From Parasediminibacterium sp051861445 (GTDB lineage Bacteria > Bacteroidota > Bacteroidia > Chitinophagales > Chitinophagaceae), in assembly GCA_051861445.1 (NCBI GenBank), contig JBHYCS010000006.1:117575-181574 (forward strand): a DNA stretch of 64,000 nucleotides, read 5' to 3'. The position numbers were made by a program, and so were the translations under genes. Below, piece by piece: positions 17,637-26,867 of the stretch; the first letter of the stretch is position 1; each line of letters opens with the position of its first letter. Below the pieces are notes generated by a model. The model did not search any database. It saw nothing but the letters and a program-made list of their open reading frames with translations, and had not been told where the DNA came from.

Positions 17637-20468
17637 ATGCCATTACAAAAAATACTTTTACTGTTTATTTCAATTGTTTGCAGCTTCTTTACACAAGCTC
17701 AAATAAATATTAAAAACTTTACCAGACTAGAATATGGTGGTGGAATGCAAAACTGGTCTATTGAAGGTGATAAAGAAGGTAGAGTTTATATTGCAAATAA
17801 CGAAGGCCTACTTGTTGGTATTGGAAATAAGTGGCTAATTTATCCAACACCAAATAAAACCATTGTTCGTTCTATTGCTCTTGACAACAATGGTAAAATA
17901 TATGTAGGAGGTCAGGATGAAATTGGGTATTTCACTCCAAATAAAACAGGAAAATTAATATACGTATCTCTTTTACCACAAATAACTGAATCAGAAAGGC
18001 AGTTTGCTGATGTTTGGAATGTTGTAGTTGTAAATGATGTTGTTTATTTTAGAACTTCTCAAAAAATATTTGTATTAAACAAAAATAAAATTACTATACA
18101 CAAAACCAAAACTCAATGGGATTTTTTGGGTGCCATTGGTAGTAATATTATAGTTGCAGAACGAGAGAAAGGTTTGTATTACTTAAATGGAAACAATTTA
18201 ATTGTAAATAACATTAATAAAAACATCCTACCAACTAGTATTACTAGCTTTAAAAATGGTAGTTTACTTACAACCGTCAACGATGGATTGCTGATTATTG
18301 AAAACAATGTAATTAAAAAGTTTGCCATACAATCTAGTAATAATGCAGATAATAATCAACACTTTACCTGTGCAAAACAACTAGCAGACAAATCAATTTT
18401 GGTTGGCACATACGATAATGGCATTTATAAATTAGATAGTAACGGTGTATTATTACAAACTTTTACTGCTTCAAACGGGTTAAATAGCAATAATATCAAA
18501 TGCATTTACCAAAATAAACTTGATATTTTTTGGGTAGGCTTAGAAGATGGTATTGCAGCATTGGATATGCAATACAATATTAGTCAAATAAATCCCCGTT
18601 TATTTAATGGTGCTGCTGGCTATAGTGCTGCCATTTATAACAACAAAATTTACTTTGCACTGGCTAACGGAATTTATACAATGCCATTAACAGATAACAT
18701 TAGCCGACTTTCTAATGCAGAAAACCTAAAAAAAATTGCCAATGGGCTAAGTTGGAAGCTAACAGTAATTAACGGAAAACTTTTTGCAGGAAGAGATGAT
18801 GGATTTTATGAAATAAAAAACGACGCTCTTTCAGTTATTGATAAAAATACGGGGTTTTGGATTTTTAAATCGTTACGCAACAATACAAATACTTTTATTG
18901 CTGGCAACTATTGGGGTATTTCTCTTTTTGATTCTTCTATAAATGGGTTTAAAAAAGTTAAAGATTTAAGTAGTTTAAATATTTCTGCCCGTTATCTTGA
19001 AGTTGACACGATTGACAATACTATTTGGATTTCTCATCCGTACAGAGGTGTTTATAGTGTTTCAGCAACTAATTTTTTCATTCAACATTATACTCAAAAC
19101 GATGGTTTGCCATCAACATTAAACAACCATGTTTTTAAAATCAATAATACAGTTGTAATTGCAACTATAAATGGCATTTACACATTTAATAAAAAATCGA
19201 AACGATTTGAAGTTTCCGACACTTATAAACAATTTTTTAATAATAAAAGTATTCGTTATTTACAACAAGACACAAAAGGAAATATTTGGTTTGTAGAAAA
19301 CAAAACGGTGGGTTTGGTAAATATTGCTACAAAGTCTATTACCTATTTCAATGAACTACATCAAAAGATTTTAAGTGGTTTTGAAAATTTTTTATTGGTA
19401 AATAACAACTTATTGGTAGGTGCAGAACAAGGCTTCTTTTACTTAAACGCCAATAAATACTTACAGCAAAAACAAATAAATAATGTATTGTTTACAGGTA
19501 TTACTGCATATAATAAAGAAGATTCGGTTTTGTATGCAGGTACAGGTTTGGCTAGCAACGAAATGGTAGTAAGTAAAAAATGGAGTTCTTTTCACTTTGA
19601 ATTTTCGTCGCCATTTTCTTCTCAATCAATTAATACTAAATATGCTTACAGATTAGTAGGTTTTGAGGAAGAATGGAGCGGGTGGACGTATAAAACAGAG
19701 AAATTTTATACCAATTTACCAGCAGGTAAATACAAGTTTGAAGTAAAAGCACTTAACAATTTAAATAAAGAATCTGCTATTACAAGTTTTTCTTTTAAAA
19801 TTTCACCTCCTTGGTACAATACTACATGGTTTAAAATACTTGTAGCCGTATTACTCATTTTTATTATTTATAGAATACATATATACCAAGAAGCAAGGGT
19901 AATAAAAAAACAAGAAATTAAACAAGCAGAAGAAAGGAAATTGTACGAAGAAAAGCAACTAATGCTTTCTTATAAACACCAAATGGAACTTGAAATAGCT
20001 GAGAGAGAAATGATGCAATTGAAAAATGAAAATTTAGAAGCCGAACTTGCCTCTACAGCAATGAATTTAGTTCAAAAAAAGGAGTTTATTATTAGAATTA
20101 AAGACGAAATAAGTAAGCTAAATAAAAGTGGAAAAGACTCAATTGATAGTTCTGAATTGAAAAAAATTTTAAAACGATTAACAGCTGAAGATAAGTTAGA
20201 CGATGAGTGGGATCAATTCTCTATACATTTTGATAAAGTACATGGTAGTTTTATAAACAATGTAAAAAAACAATATCCAGATTTAAAACCGCATGAATTA
20301 AAACTCTGTGCATATATTAGACTTAACTTATCAAGTAAAGAAATAGCACAATTAATGAGCATTTCAGTAAGAGGTGTTGAAATTAGCCGTTATAGACTAA
20401 GAAAAAAATTACAAGTTCCGGCCAAAGAAGATTTATATAAATTTCTTACGGATATTGCTCAAATTTAG
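17637..20468 (+). CDS. Membrane-spanning one-piece regulator: beta-propeller, Y_Y_Y, TM, coiled coil, LuxR-type HTH
   Basis: A 943-residue protein with a signal peptide (to about 22, FTQAQ), a periplasmic two-component-regulator-type beta-propeller (about 25-645), a Y_Y_Y domain (about 650-718), a membrane helix (about 731-750), a long coiled coil rich in Glu/Lys/Gln, and a C-terminal LuxR-like helix-turn-helix (about 898-925, SSKEIAQLMSISVRGVEISR). There is no histidine kinase, receiver or AraC domain, unlike classical hybrid regulators. It should sense glucan oligosaccharides in the periplasm and control the divergent operon. Four ACATC units in the shared intergenic region are candidate binding sites. 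Confidence 0.88.
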   Translation: MPLQKILLLFISIVCSFFTQAQINIKNFTRLEYGGGMQNWSIEGDKEGRVYIANNEGLLVGIGNKWLIYPTPNKTIVRSIALDNNGKIYVGGQDEIGYFTPNKTGKLIYVSLLPQITESERQFADVWNVVVVNDVVYFRTSQKIFVLNKNKITIHKTKTQWDFLGAIGSNIIVAEREKGLYYLNGNNLIVNNINKNILPTSITSFKNGSLLTTVNDGLLIIENNVIKKFAIQSSNNADNNQHFTCAKQLADKSILVGTYDNGIYKLDSNGVLLQTFTASNGLNSNNIKCIYQNKLDIFWVGLEDGIAALDMQYNISQINPRLFNGAAGYSAAIYNNKIYFALANGIYTMPLTDNISRLSNAENLKKIANGLSWKLTVINGKLFAGRDDGFYEIKNDALSVIDKNTGFWIFKSLRNNTNTFIAGNYWGISLFDSSINGFKKVKDLSSLNISARYLEVDTIDNTIWISHPYRGVYSVSATNFFIQHYTQNDGLPSTLNNHVFKINNTVVIATINGIYTFNKKSKRFEVSDTYKQFFNNKSIRYLQQDTKGNIWFVENKTVGLVNIATKSITYFNELHQKILSGFENFLLVNNNLLVGAEQGFFYLNANKYLQQKQINNVLFTGITAYNKEDSVLYAGTGLASNEMVVSKKWSSFHFEFSSPFSSQSINTKYAYRLVGFEEEWSGWTYKTEKFYTNLPAGKYKFEVKALNNLNKESAITSFSFKISPPWYNTTWFKILVAVLLIFIIYRIHIYQEARVIKKQEIKQAEERKLYEEKQLMLSYKHQMELEIAEREMMQLKNENLEAELASTAMNLVQKKEFIIRIKDEISKLNKSGKDSIDSSELKKILKRLTAEDKLDDEWDQFSIHFDKVHGSFINNVKKQYPDLKPHELKLCAYIRLNLSSKEIAQLMSISVRGVEISRYRLRKKLQVPAKEDLYKFLTDIAQI

Positions 20469-20585
20469 GTTTAGTTTAAAAAAAATTAGCCTTAAACTAT
20501 ATATAATTGTGCATGACTAATATTTGTATGCTCAATTTTGAAGCAGTAAAATATTGGTGTTATGATTATACAACTATTTATAAAA

Positions 20586-20623
20586 AAAGAAGTTTAGTGA
20601 ACAAATTTTCACTAAACTTCTTT
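20586..20623. terminator. Bidirectional intrinsic terminator
   Basis: A perfect 14-base inverted repeat, AAAGAAGTTTAGTG / CACTAAACTTCTTT, with a 10-base loop and flanking A/T runs. It separates the regulator gene from the convergent small membrane protein gene. The rest of 20469-20686 holds nothing else I can support. Confidence 0.8.
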
Positions 20624-20686
20624 AAAGCCATTCACAAATCTGACTTCTACAATATTTTACCAACCGTTTTAGAACAGTATATCTTT

Positions 20687-20959
20687 TTAGTGCAAGCCTC
20701 GTTTTTTTAACAATTCCTCTAATTCTTGATGATTATTTGGCTTTTTAAACTGTCTATAAATCAAAATAACAGGAATGAACATCGGAATTAAAACTCCAAT
20801 ATTTTTCTTAGAAGACAAGCACCAAGAAACAATACCAACTGCTAATATTCCTGCTAATAATCCAATCCAAAATGCATGAAAAATTTTAGAATTTTTCAGA
20901 TTTTTTTTCTCTACCAACAATTCTTCATCAGTCATTTCGTAAATATCTTTCCTATTCAC
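20687..20959 (-). CDS. Small membrane protein of unknown function
   Basis: A 90-residue protein with an acidic, helical N terminus (about 1-28), two membrane helices (about 29-48 and 53-70) separated by a short SSKKN turn, and a basic/acidic tail (about 71-90, KKPNNHQELEELLKKRG). I do not recognise the family. It is transcribed towards a strong terminator and stands apart from the stress protein genes by 57 bases. The ATG at 20959 is the only sensible start. Confidence 0.6.
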   Translation of the reverse strand: MNRKDIYEMTDEELLVEKKNLKNSKIFHAFWIGLLAGILAVGIVSWCLSSKKNIGVLIPMFIPVILIYRQFKKPNNHQELEELLKKRGLH

Positions 20960-21016
20960 TTGAATTTATTTTGAAGTTTTAGTTTTGTATTGACGCTAAA
21001 AATAATTTGTAATAAA

Positions 21017-21859
21017 TTAGTCATGCACCACCATCAAAGGAATATGGCTATGAAATGCTAGCATTTGTGTATGACTACGTTTAAATAAACGATCTAACAA
21101 ACTTCTTTTCTTCGGAATATTAATAATTAAATCTGCATTATTAGCCGTAGCAAAATCGTTTACAGCATCTGTAAATGAACTGTTTTTAACTTCAAAATAC
21201 TCAAATACATATCCCTCAAAAAGTTGATTTAGCGAATAACGCTCTTGGTATTTTTCTTCTTCATCAATGTCTTCATCGTTAGCAACATGTAGCACAAATA
21301 GTTTTGCTTTACTTACATCTAACAAATGCTTAATTACATCTACAGGTGTTGTATTGGCAACACTTTTTAAATCTACGGTTAAAATAATTTCTTCAATAGT
21401 TTGAAAACGAGCATTTGGTGGAACAATAATTACAGGAACATTTGTATTTTTTGCAACTATTGTGGTATTACTACCAATTAATGTCTCTTCAATCATACCA
21501 CCACCTGTAATACCCATTATAATAAGGTCTACTTTTCTATCGTCACAAGTATCGTTAATTCCGTCTGTTAACGTATTAAACTCAGCAAAAGTGCAAATAC
21601 TAACCTCGTTATTTGCTAGCTTAGTTAATTCATCTTGCAACTCTTTTAAATTGGTTTCGCTTATTTCTTTAAATGTATCTAATTCAACCGGAAAAGCGGC
21701 TGTAGACAATAAAGGATCTGCAACTACAGGCTGCATAGTTTGGTAAGCATTGTATAAAATAATTTCGGCAGCTTTTACTTGTTTAGCAAAATCTAGTGCA
21801 TAAAGTGCAGCATTTTTTGCGGTTGCAGAAAAGTCTGTAGGTACTAATATTGTTTTCAT
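21017..21859 (-). CDS. Tandem-domain universal stress protein (third of three)
   Basis: A 280-residue protein made of two UspA folds. The first starts MKTILVPTDFSATAKNAALYA and carries the nucleotide-binding motif GITGGGMIEETLIGSNT (about 118-134, G-x2-G-x9-GS pattern). The second (about 150-280) lacks an obvious binding motif but keeps the IPLMVVHD end strand. It is the last of three adjacent paralogues on this strand, 14 bases after the previous one. Such proteins act as stress-linked ATP-binding factors; no specific partner is visible. Confidence 0.9.
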   Translation of the reverse strand: MKTILVPTDFSATAKNAALYALDFAKQVKAAEIILYNAYQTMQPVVADPLLSTAAFPVELDTFKEISETNLKELQDELTKLANNEVSICTFAEFNTLTDGINDTCDDRKVDLIIMGITGGGMIEETLIGSNTTIVAKNTNVPVIIVPPNARFQTIEEIILTVDLKSVANTTPVDVIKHLLDVSKAKLFVLHVANDEDIDEEEKYQERYSLNQLFEGYVFEYFEVKNSSFTDAVNDFATANNADLIINIPKKRSLLDRLFKRSHTQMLAFHSHIPLMVVHD

Positions 21860-21873
21860 GTGTTGTTTTTAAA

Positions 21874-22698
21874 CTAATTGTGTGCAACAAATAAAGGTGT
21901 TTTGGTATGAAAAGCCAATGTTTTTGTATGGCTCTTAAACATACTTTCTAATACACCTCGTTGTTTTGGAACAATAACAATAAGATCGATTTGATTGGCT
22001 TCGGCAAATTCAGAAACACCCTCTGTAAAATCAGATGCATTTACAAAATGAAAAGAAGGTTGAAACTCATTAAACATATTAGAAAGTAATGCTACTTCTT
22101 TGGTAAAAGCAGCCGAACTAGTTTGCTTATCAGAAACATGAACAATAGAAAAATCAATTGTTTTAGATGCCAATAATTGTTTAATTTTTTTCTCAGGAAT
22201 ATTGGTTTCAATGTCTTTAAAATCAGTAATCAAGGCTACTTTCTCTAGCTTAGAAAGATTGGTATCTGCAGGAACAATAATTACAGGTATTTCGGTATGT
22301 TTTGCAATGGTAAGTGTATTGCTACCCACCAATGTTTCTTTTAATTTTCCACCACCTGTTATACCCATAATAATAACGTTGGCATTGGTAATTTCTAATA
22401 CTTGTGCAATTCCTTCCTTTAAATCGGCACCACCATGAAACAACTCTACATTTACGCCTTCAGGTATTGTACCCAAATCGGCCAAAAATGCTTCTAATTG
22501 CTGCATACTTTTTTCTTTAAAAGGTTCTGCACTTACTTTTGTTTCATATCCATCTAAAGGGTTACTAATCGATAAAACCTGATAGCTATGGTATAATGCT
22601 ATGTTGGCAATTTTTAATTTGCTAGCAAAAGCAATAGCATATCGAGCCGAATTTTTTGCTGTTTCAGAAAAATCGGTAGGTACTAGAATTGTTTTCAT
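21874..22698 (-). CDS. Tandem-domain universal stress protein (second of three)
   Basis: A 274-residue protein with two UspA folds. The N-terminal domain carries GITGGGKLKETLVGSNT (about 115-131), the ATP-binding signature. The C-terminal domain ends TKTPLFVAHN and contains the paralogue-conserved VIVPKQRGVLESMFKSHT. It is closest to the upstream paralogue (both open with TILVPTDFSETAKN and share KxKETxVGSNTL). It lies in the middle of a three-gene array with 14- and 22-base spacings, so the three are most likely co-transcribed. Confidence 0.9.
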   Translation of the reverse strand: MKTILVPTDFSETAKNSARYAIAFASKLKIANIALYHSYQVLSISNPLDGYETKVSAEPFKEKSMQQLEAFLADLGTIPEGVNVELFHGGADLKEGIAQVLEITNANVIIMGITGGGKLKETLVGSNTLTIAKHTEIPVIIVPADTNLSKLEKVALITDFKDIETNIPEKKIKQLLASKTIDFSIVHVSDKQTSSAAFTKEVALLSNMFNEFQPSFHFVNASDFTEGVSEFAEANQIDLIVIVPKQRGVLESMFKSHTKTLAFHTKTPLFVAHN

Positions 22699-22720
22699 TG
22701 ATAAAAGGATGCTTTAATTT

Positions 22721-23545
22721 TTAGTTATGTACTACGTATAATGGAATATTTGATTGAAATGCCAATGCTTTTGTATGGCTATTAAACAATTTACCCCAAA
22801 TACCGTGTTGCTTTGGAATTACAGTGAGTAAATCTATAGATTCTTTTTCACAATAATCGTTCAAAGCCTCGGTAAAATTATCAGACTGTAGATTTACAAA
22901 ACTTAAAGGATAGCCAGGGAAAAGTGTTTTAAATGCATCTTTCTGTTTATTTACATCTGCCATTTCTTCTGAGCTAGAAACATGTACAATAGACAACTCT
23001 AATTGATGTAAAATAAATGGCTTTCGAATTTTTACATCTGGTATTGTGGCTTCTACATCTACCAAATCTGTTGCTAATGCCATTTTTTGAATTTGTTTGC
23101 AAGTGGCAGTTGGTGGAACAATAATTACAGGGATTGAAACTTTTTTTGCCAAAGCCAAAGTATTACTTCCTACAAAAGTTTCTTTTAATTTATTACCACC
23201 TGTAATTCCTGAAATAATAATATCGGCTTGTGTAAATTCTATAATTTCTTCAATTCCATCAATTAAATCTGCAGAACCATGTGTTAATTCTATCTGAATA
23301 CCTGCTGGTATATCACCTAATGATGCTTTAAAAGCTTCTAACAACTCAATGCTTTTCGATTGAATGGGTTCTACATTTAGAACTTCTACTTTTCGTACAA
23401 TAGGATCGTTTACAGAAAGTACTTGATAACCATGAAATAGTGTTATTTTATTGATATTCATTTTTTCTGCAAAAGCAATTGCATAATGTGTAGCATTTTT
23501 AGCTGTTTCAGAAAAATCGGTTGGTACAAGTATTGTTTTTATCAT
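22721..23545 (-). CDS. Tandem-domain universal stress protein (first of three)
   Basis: A 274-residue paralogue and probable first gene of the operon. The nucleotide-binding motif is GITGGNKLKETFVGSNT in the first UspA domain (about 116-132). The second domain keeps the TVIPKQHGIWGKLFNSHT block and ends NIPLYVVHN. The three copies have diverged mainly in their second domains, which suggests the same ATP switch coupled to different inputs or partners. No promoter of the TAnnTTTG type is obvious upstream. Confidence 0.9.
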   Translation of the reverse strand: MIKTILVPTDFSETAKNATHYAIAFAEKMNINKITLFHGYQVLSVNDPIVRKVEVLNVEPIQSKSIELLEAFKASLGDIPAGIQIELTHGSADLIDGIEEIIEFTQADIIISGITGGNKLKETFVGSNTLALAKKVSIPVIIVPPTATCKQIQKMALATDLVDVEATIPDVKIRKPFILHQLELSIVHVSSSEEMADVNKQKDAFKTLFPGYPLSFVNLQSDNFTEALNDYCEKESIDLLTVIPKQHGIWGKLFNSHTKALAFQSNIPLYVVHN

Positions 23546-23632
23546 AATGGTTGTTTAGAAGATAAAATTATGTATTTTATTACTGTGATAATATGACTTT
23601 TGTTAGCTTCTACATAATTGTTTTTTACAATA

Positions 23633-23668
23633 AAAAAGCTGCCACAAGTTAGTTGTTAGCAGCTTTTT
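23633..23668 (-). terminator. Terminator of glyS
   Basis: AAAAAGCTGC / GCAGCTTTTT inverted repeat with a 16-base loop, 17 bases beyond the glyS stop codon. The stem is flanked by A/T runs on both sides; no gene arrives from the other direction. Confidence 0.8.
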
Positions 23669-23685
23669 AAAATGTTATTTTTTAT

Positions 23686-25161
23686 TTATGATATAGCTTT
23701 TAATACCAAATCTTTTACAGCATCTAAAGCAATTCTTTCTTGTAACATACTATCTCTGTAGCGTATAGTTACAGTATTATCTTCTTTTGTTTGATGATCG
23801 ATGGTTACACAAAACGGAGTACCGATTGCATCTTGCCTTCTGTATCGTTTACCAATTGCATCTTTTTCTTCGTAAAAACACTTAAACAATGGCTTACATT
23901 CATCTAACAATTGTTTGGCAATTTCTGGTAATCCATCTCTTTTTAATAATGGTAAAATGGCTAACTTAACAGGAGCAATTTTTTCAGGAATATGCAATAC
24001 TGTTCTACTATCGGTGCTACCATCTTCTTTTGGAATAATTTGTTCTTCGTAAGCATTTGCTAAAATCAATAAAAACATTCTATCTAAACCAATAGATGTT
24101 TCTACCACATTAGGTACATAATTACCAAAAGGCTTACCAGTTGCTGCATCAATATCATTATCGAAATATTGTTGCTTCTTTTTACTGTATAGTTGATGTT
24201 GTGATAAATCAAAATCGCCACGACTATGAATTCCTTCTACTTCTTTAAATCCAAATGGAAATTCAAACTCAATGTCACAAGCTTCTTTGGCATAATGTGC
24301 CAATTTTACGTGGTTGTGATAGCGATATTTATCAGCAGGTAATCCTAAACTTAAATGCCATTGCAAACGGGCTTCTTTCCAATATTGATACCACTCGCCT
24401 TCTGTGCCAGGACGAACGAAAAATTGCATTTCCATTTGCTCAAACTCTCTCATTCTAAAAATAAATTGGCGAGCAACAATTTCGTTTCTAAAGGCTTTTC
24501 CGGTTTGTGCAATACCAAATGGAACTTTCATTCTAGCGGTTTTTTGCACATTTAAAAAATTTACAAAAATACCTTGAGCCGTTTCTGGACGTAAATACAC
24601 AATATTATCATCAGGATTATCAGAAGCAATTGCACCAAATTCGGTTTTAAACATTAGGTTGAATTGGCGAATTTCTGTCCAATTACCTGTTCCACTTACA
24701 GAACAAACAATTTTGTTGTCATCGATCAATTGTTTTAATCCAGAAAAATTATCGGTTGCTAAAAGCTCATCCATTGCTTTTAACAAAGCAAATTCTTCTT
24801 CTTTTTTTCCTTCTAAAGCCAATTTTTCTGCATGTGCTTCAATTAAATGATCTACACGATAGCGTTTTTTACTGTCTTTATTATCAATTAAAGGATCGCT
24901 GAAATTATCAACATGTCCACTTGCTTTCCAAGTTGTAGGATGCATAAAAATAGCAGCATCAATACCTACAATATTATCATGCATTTGGGTCATGCTTTTC
25001 CACCAATAATCACGGATATTTTTTTTCAACTCACTGCCATAAGGACCATAATCGTACACTGCACTTAGTCCATCGTAAATTTCACTAGACGGAAAAACAA
25101 AGCCATATTCTTTGGCATGAGAAATAATAGATTGAAAAATATTTTCTGATTGTGTGCTCAT
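23686..25161 (-). CDS. glyS: Glycyl-tRNA synthetase (single-chain class II type)
   Basis: A 491-residue synthetase of the dimeric, archaeal/eukaryotic-like type rather than the two-subunit bacterial type. Class II motif 2 is FRNEIVARQFIFRMREFEQME (split FRNEIVARQF and IFRMREFEQME) and motif 3 is ETSIGLDRMFL. The N-terminal FVFPSSEIYDGLSAVYDYGP block is a hallmark of this enzyme. A C-terminal anticodon-binding domain covers about 380-491. It charges tRNA-Gly with glycine in the cytoplasm. A TATATTTG -7 element on the minus strand lies only seven bases before the ATG. Confidence 0.96.
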   Translation of the reverse strand: MSTQSENIFQSIISHAKEYGFVFPSSEIYDGLSAVYDYGPYGSELKKNIRDYWWKSMTQMHDNIVGIDAAIFMHPTTWKASGHVDNFSDPLIDNKDSKKRYRVDHLIEAHAEKLALEGKKEEEFALLKAMDELLATDNFSGLKQLIDDNKIVCSVSGTGNWTEIRQFNLMFKTEFGAIASDNPDDNIVYLRPETAQGIFVNFLNVQKTARMKVPFGIAQTGKAFRNEIVARQFIFRMREFEQMEMQFFVRPGTEGEWYQYWKEARLQWHLSLGLPADKYRYHNHVKLAHYAKEACDIEFEFPFGFKEVEGIHSRGDFDLSQHQLYSKKKQQYFDNDIDAATGKPFGNYVPNVVETSIGLDRMFLLILANAYEEQIIPKEDGSTDSRTVLHIPEKIAPVKLAILPLLKRDGLPEIAKQLLDECKPLFKCFYEEKDAIGKRYRRQDAIGTPFCVTIDHQTKEDNTVTIRYRDSMLQERIALDAVKDLVLKAIS

Positions 25162-25168
25162 AAGGCTG

Positions 25169-25176
25169 CAAATATA
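25169..25176 (-). promoter_or_regulatory. -7 promoter element of glyS (very short leader)
   Basis: Minus-strand TATATTTG fits TAnnTTTG exactly and is separated from the glyS ATG by seven bases, predicting a leader of only a few nucleotides. No TTG at the usual -33 spacing is visible. Confidence 0.5.
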
Positions 25177-25236
25177 AGTAACCGAAAATTATAGAATGGT
25201 AGAAACAAAAGCTTGAAAAACATTTAACAAGATTAC

Positions 25237-25563
25237 TTATTGCAGTTTTTTATTGCTCAAATGCCTTGTAGCATCTCGAATATTTTTTTTCTCGAAATTT
25301 TTTTCTAAAGCATTGGTTAAGTTCACACCTGTTTGGTTGGCCAAGCAAATAAGCACCCATAAAACATCGGCCATTTCGTCGGCTAATTCTTTGTTTTTAT
25401 CAGACTCTTTAAAAGATTGTTCTCCATATTTTCTTACCATTAATCTACTCAATTCTCCTACTTCTTCCATCAAAATTCCCAGATTGGTAAGTTCATTAAA
25501 GTAACGTACACCAACGGTTTTTATCCAATTATCTACATCGTTTTGGGCTTGTTCTATGGTCAT
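25237..25563 (-). CDS. MazG-like nucleotide pyrophosphohydrolase
   Basis: A 108-residue all-alpha protein of the MazG/iMazG type. The metal-binding pattern is EEVGELSRL (about 29-37) followed by ELADEMADVLWVL (about 59-71), the ExxE...ExxD arrangement of this superfamily. It likely hydrolyses non-canonical or excess nucleoside triphosphates to monophosphate and pyrophosphate in the cytoplasm. It ends a short minus-strand series with dtd and the haemoglobin gene (16-base gap). The substrate is unknown. Confidence 0.85.
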   Translation of the reverse strand: MTIEQAQNDVDNWIKTVGVRYFNELTNLGILMEEVGELSRLMVRKYGEQSFKESDKNKELADEMADVLWVLICLANQTGVNLTNALEKNFEKKNIRDATRHLSNKKLQ

Positions 25564-25579
25564 AAAATTGTGTATTGAA

Positions 25580-25951
25580 TTATTGATAAATAAATTTTGA
25601 TTTCATAATTGTAGCAATAGAAGCTGCTCTTTGTTTAGCCAATTCACTCCTATTTCCTTCAAACATTTCTGTAACAGTTTCTTGAAATAATTGTACCCAT
25701 CTATCAAAATGTTCAGGCTTAAAAGCAGACAACTGGTGAATATGTTGATGAATTTGAAACATATTGCCACTATATTGTTGGGTGTTTAATAAAATAGATT
25801 CCCAAAATTGGGTAATGATGGGTAAATGTTTTTCTAGGTTTAATGCTACAACTTTAGTAAAGTAAAATCCGATTAATTCATCTGTTAAAGCCTTTTTATA
25901 AAAAGCTATTAGTAGCTTTTCAATATCTTCTTTGCTATTTATATCGTTCAT
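25580..25951 (-). CDS. Group III truncated haemoglobin
   Basis: A 123-residue globin of the 2-on-2 group III type. The family marks are the LIAFYKKALTDELIGFYF N-terminal helix, HLPIITQFWESILL, and the proximal-His region FKPEHFDRWVQLF (His of PEHFDRW). It should bind haem and small ligands such as O2 or NO in the cytoplasm; the physiological role of group III globins is poorly known. Its start codon shares one base with the dtd stop codon (TAATG), so the two are translationally coupled. Confidence 0.9.
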   Translation of the reverse strand: MNDINSKEDIEKLLIAFYKKALTDELIGFYFTKVVALNLEKHLPIITQFWESILLNTQQYSGNMFQIHQHIHQLSAFKPEHFDRWVQLFQETVTEMFEGNRSELAKQRAASIATIMKSKFIYQ

Positions 25952-26403
25952 TATTCTTTGTTTTTACTATCGATAACAATGGTTACAGGGCCATCATTGG
26001 TTAATGAAACTTTCATATCGGCACCAAAAATGCCTGTTTCAATTTTTTTATTGAGTAAGGTTTCTAAATGTGTAATCATTTGTTCATACAATGGAATAGC
26101 AATATTGGGTTTACTTGCTTTTATGTACGAAGGTCTGTTCCCTTTTTTGGTAGATGCATGTAAAGTAAATTGACTAATGAGTAAAATACTACCATCAACA
26201 TCTATTAAACTTTTATTCATCACACCATCTTCATCATTAAAAATTCTAAGCTGAATTATTTTATTGCTAAGCCATTGAATATCATCTATGGTATCTGCAT
26301 CTTCAATTCCTACAAGAACCATTAATCCATTTTGTATAGCACCAACTACTTTTTCATTAACTGTAACAGATGCATTACTTACTCTTTGTATTACAACTCT
26401 CAT
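25951..26403 (-). CDS. dtd: D-aminoacyl-tRNA deacylase
   Basis: A 150-residue DTD. The active-site motifs SQFTLHASTKKGNRPSY (about 80-96) and NDGPVTIVIDS (about 137-147, the cross-subunit Gly-Pro motif) are intact, as is the N-terminal MRVVIQRVSNASVTV strand. It removes D-amino acids and glycine mischarged on tRNA in the cytoplasm. It is divergent from arfB with a 34-base gap and overlaps the haemoglobin gene by one base. Grouping with glyS and arfB makes a small translation quality-control neighbourhood. Confidence 0.95.
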   Translation of the reverse strand: MRVVIQRVSNASVTVNEKVVGAIQNGLMVLVGIEDADTIDDIQWLSNKIIQLRIFNDEDGVMNKSLIDVDGSILLISQFTLHASTKKGNRPSYIKASKPNIAIPLYEQMITHLETLLNKKIETGIFGADMKVSLTNDGPVTIVIDSKNKE

Positions 26404-26437
26404 ATTAGTTTAACAATTTATCTAGTAATTTTAACCA

Positions 26438-26845
26438 ATGAAGATAGATATTAGTGCCGAAATAAATTTTCAAACTGCAAGAAGTGGTGGAAGCGGCGGG
26501 CAAAATGTAAACAAGGTTGAAACAATGGTTGAAGGTAGATGGAATATTGAAACATCTACTCTTATTAGCCAAGAACAAAAACAAATAATAATAGAAAAAT
26601 GTGCCAACAAAATAACTGTTGATGGTGTTTTATTAGTTAAATCTCAAACAGCTCGTACACAACTAGAAAACAAGCAATTGGTAATTAAAAAAATGAATGA
26701 ATTGGTTTTCCTATCATTACAAAAAAAGAAAAAAAGAATTGCCACAAAACCAAGTAAAGCAGCCGTTCAAAAGAGAATAGAACATAAAAAGAAAACAGCA
26801 TTTACAAAGGCAAACAGAGGCAAAATAAATACACATGAATATTAA
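26438..26845 (+). CDS. arfB: Alternative ribosome-rescue factor ArfB (peptidyl-tRNA hydrolase)
   Basis: A 135-residue release-factor-like protein. The catalytic GGQ motif is at 20-22 within RSGGSGGQNVNKVET, and the C-terminal tail is very basic (KKKKRIATKPSKAAVQKR, then KKKTAFTKANRGK), as needed to thread into the empty mRNA channel. There is no codon-recognition domain, so it acts on stalled ribosomes without a stop codon. It overlaps an in-frame upstream ATG of the next gene at 26835, but that gene's better start is at 26868. Confidence 0.93.
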   Translation: MKIDISAEINFQTARSGGSGGQNVNKVETMVEGRWNIETSTLISQEQKQIIIEKCANKITVDGVLLVKSQTARTQLENKQLVIKKMNELVFLSLQKKKKRIATKPSKAAVQKRIEHKKKTAFTKANRGKINTHEY

Positions 26846-26867
26846 AACAACCATATTCAACAAGAAA

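Noticed and set aside
20507..20710. Open frame of 67 codons after the glucan regulator
   Set aside because: It spans a perfect bidirectional terminator and overlaps the 3' end of the small membrane protein gene.
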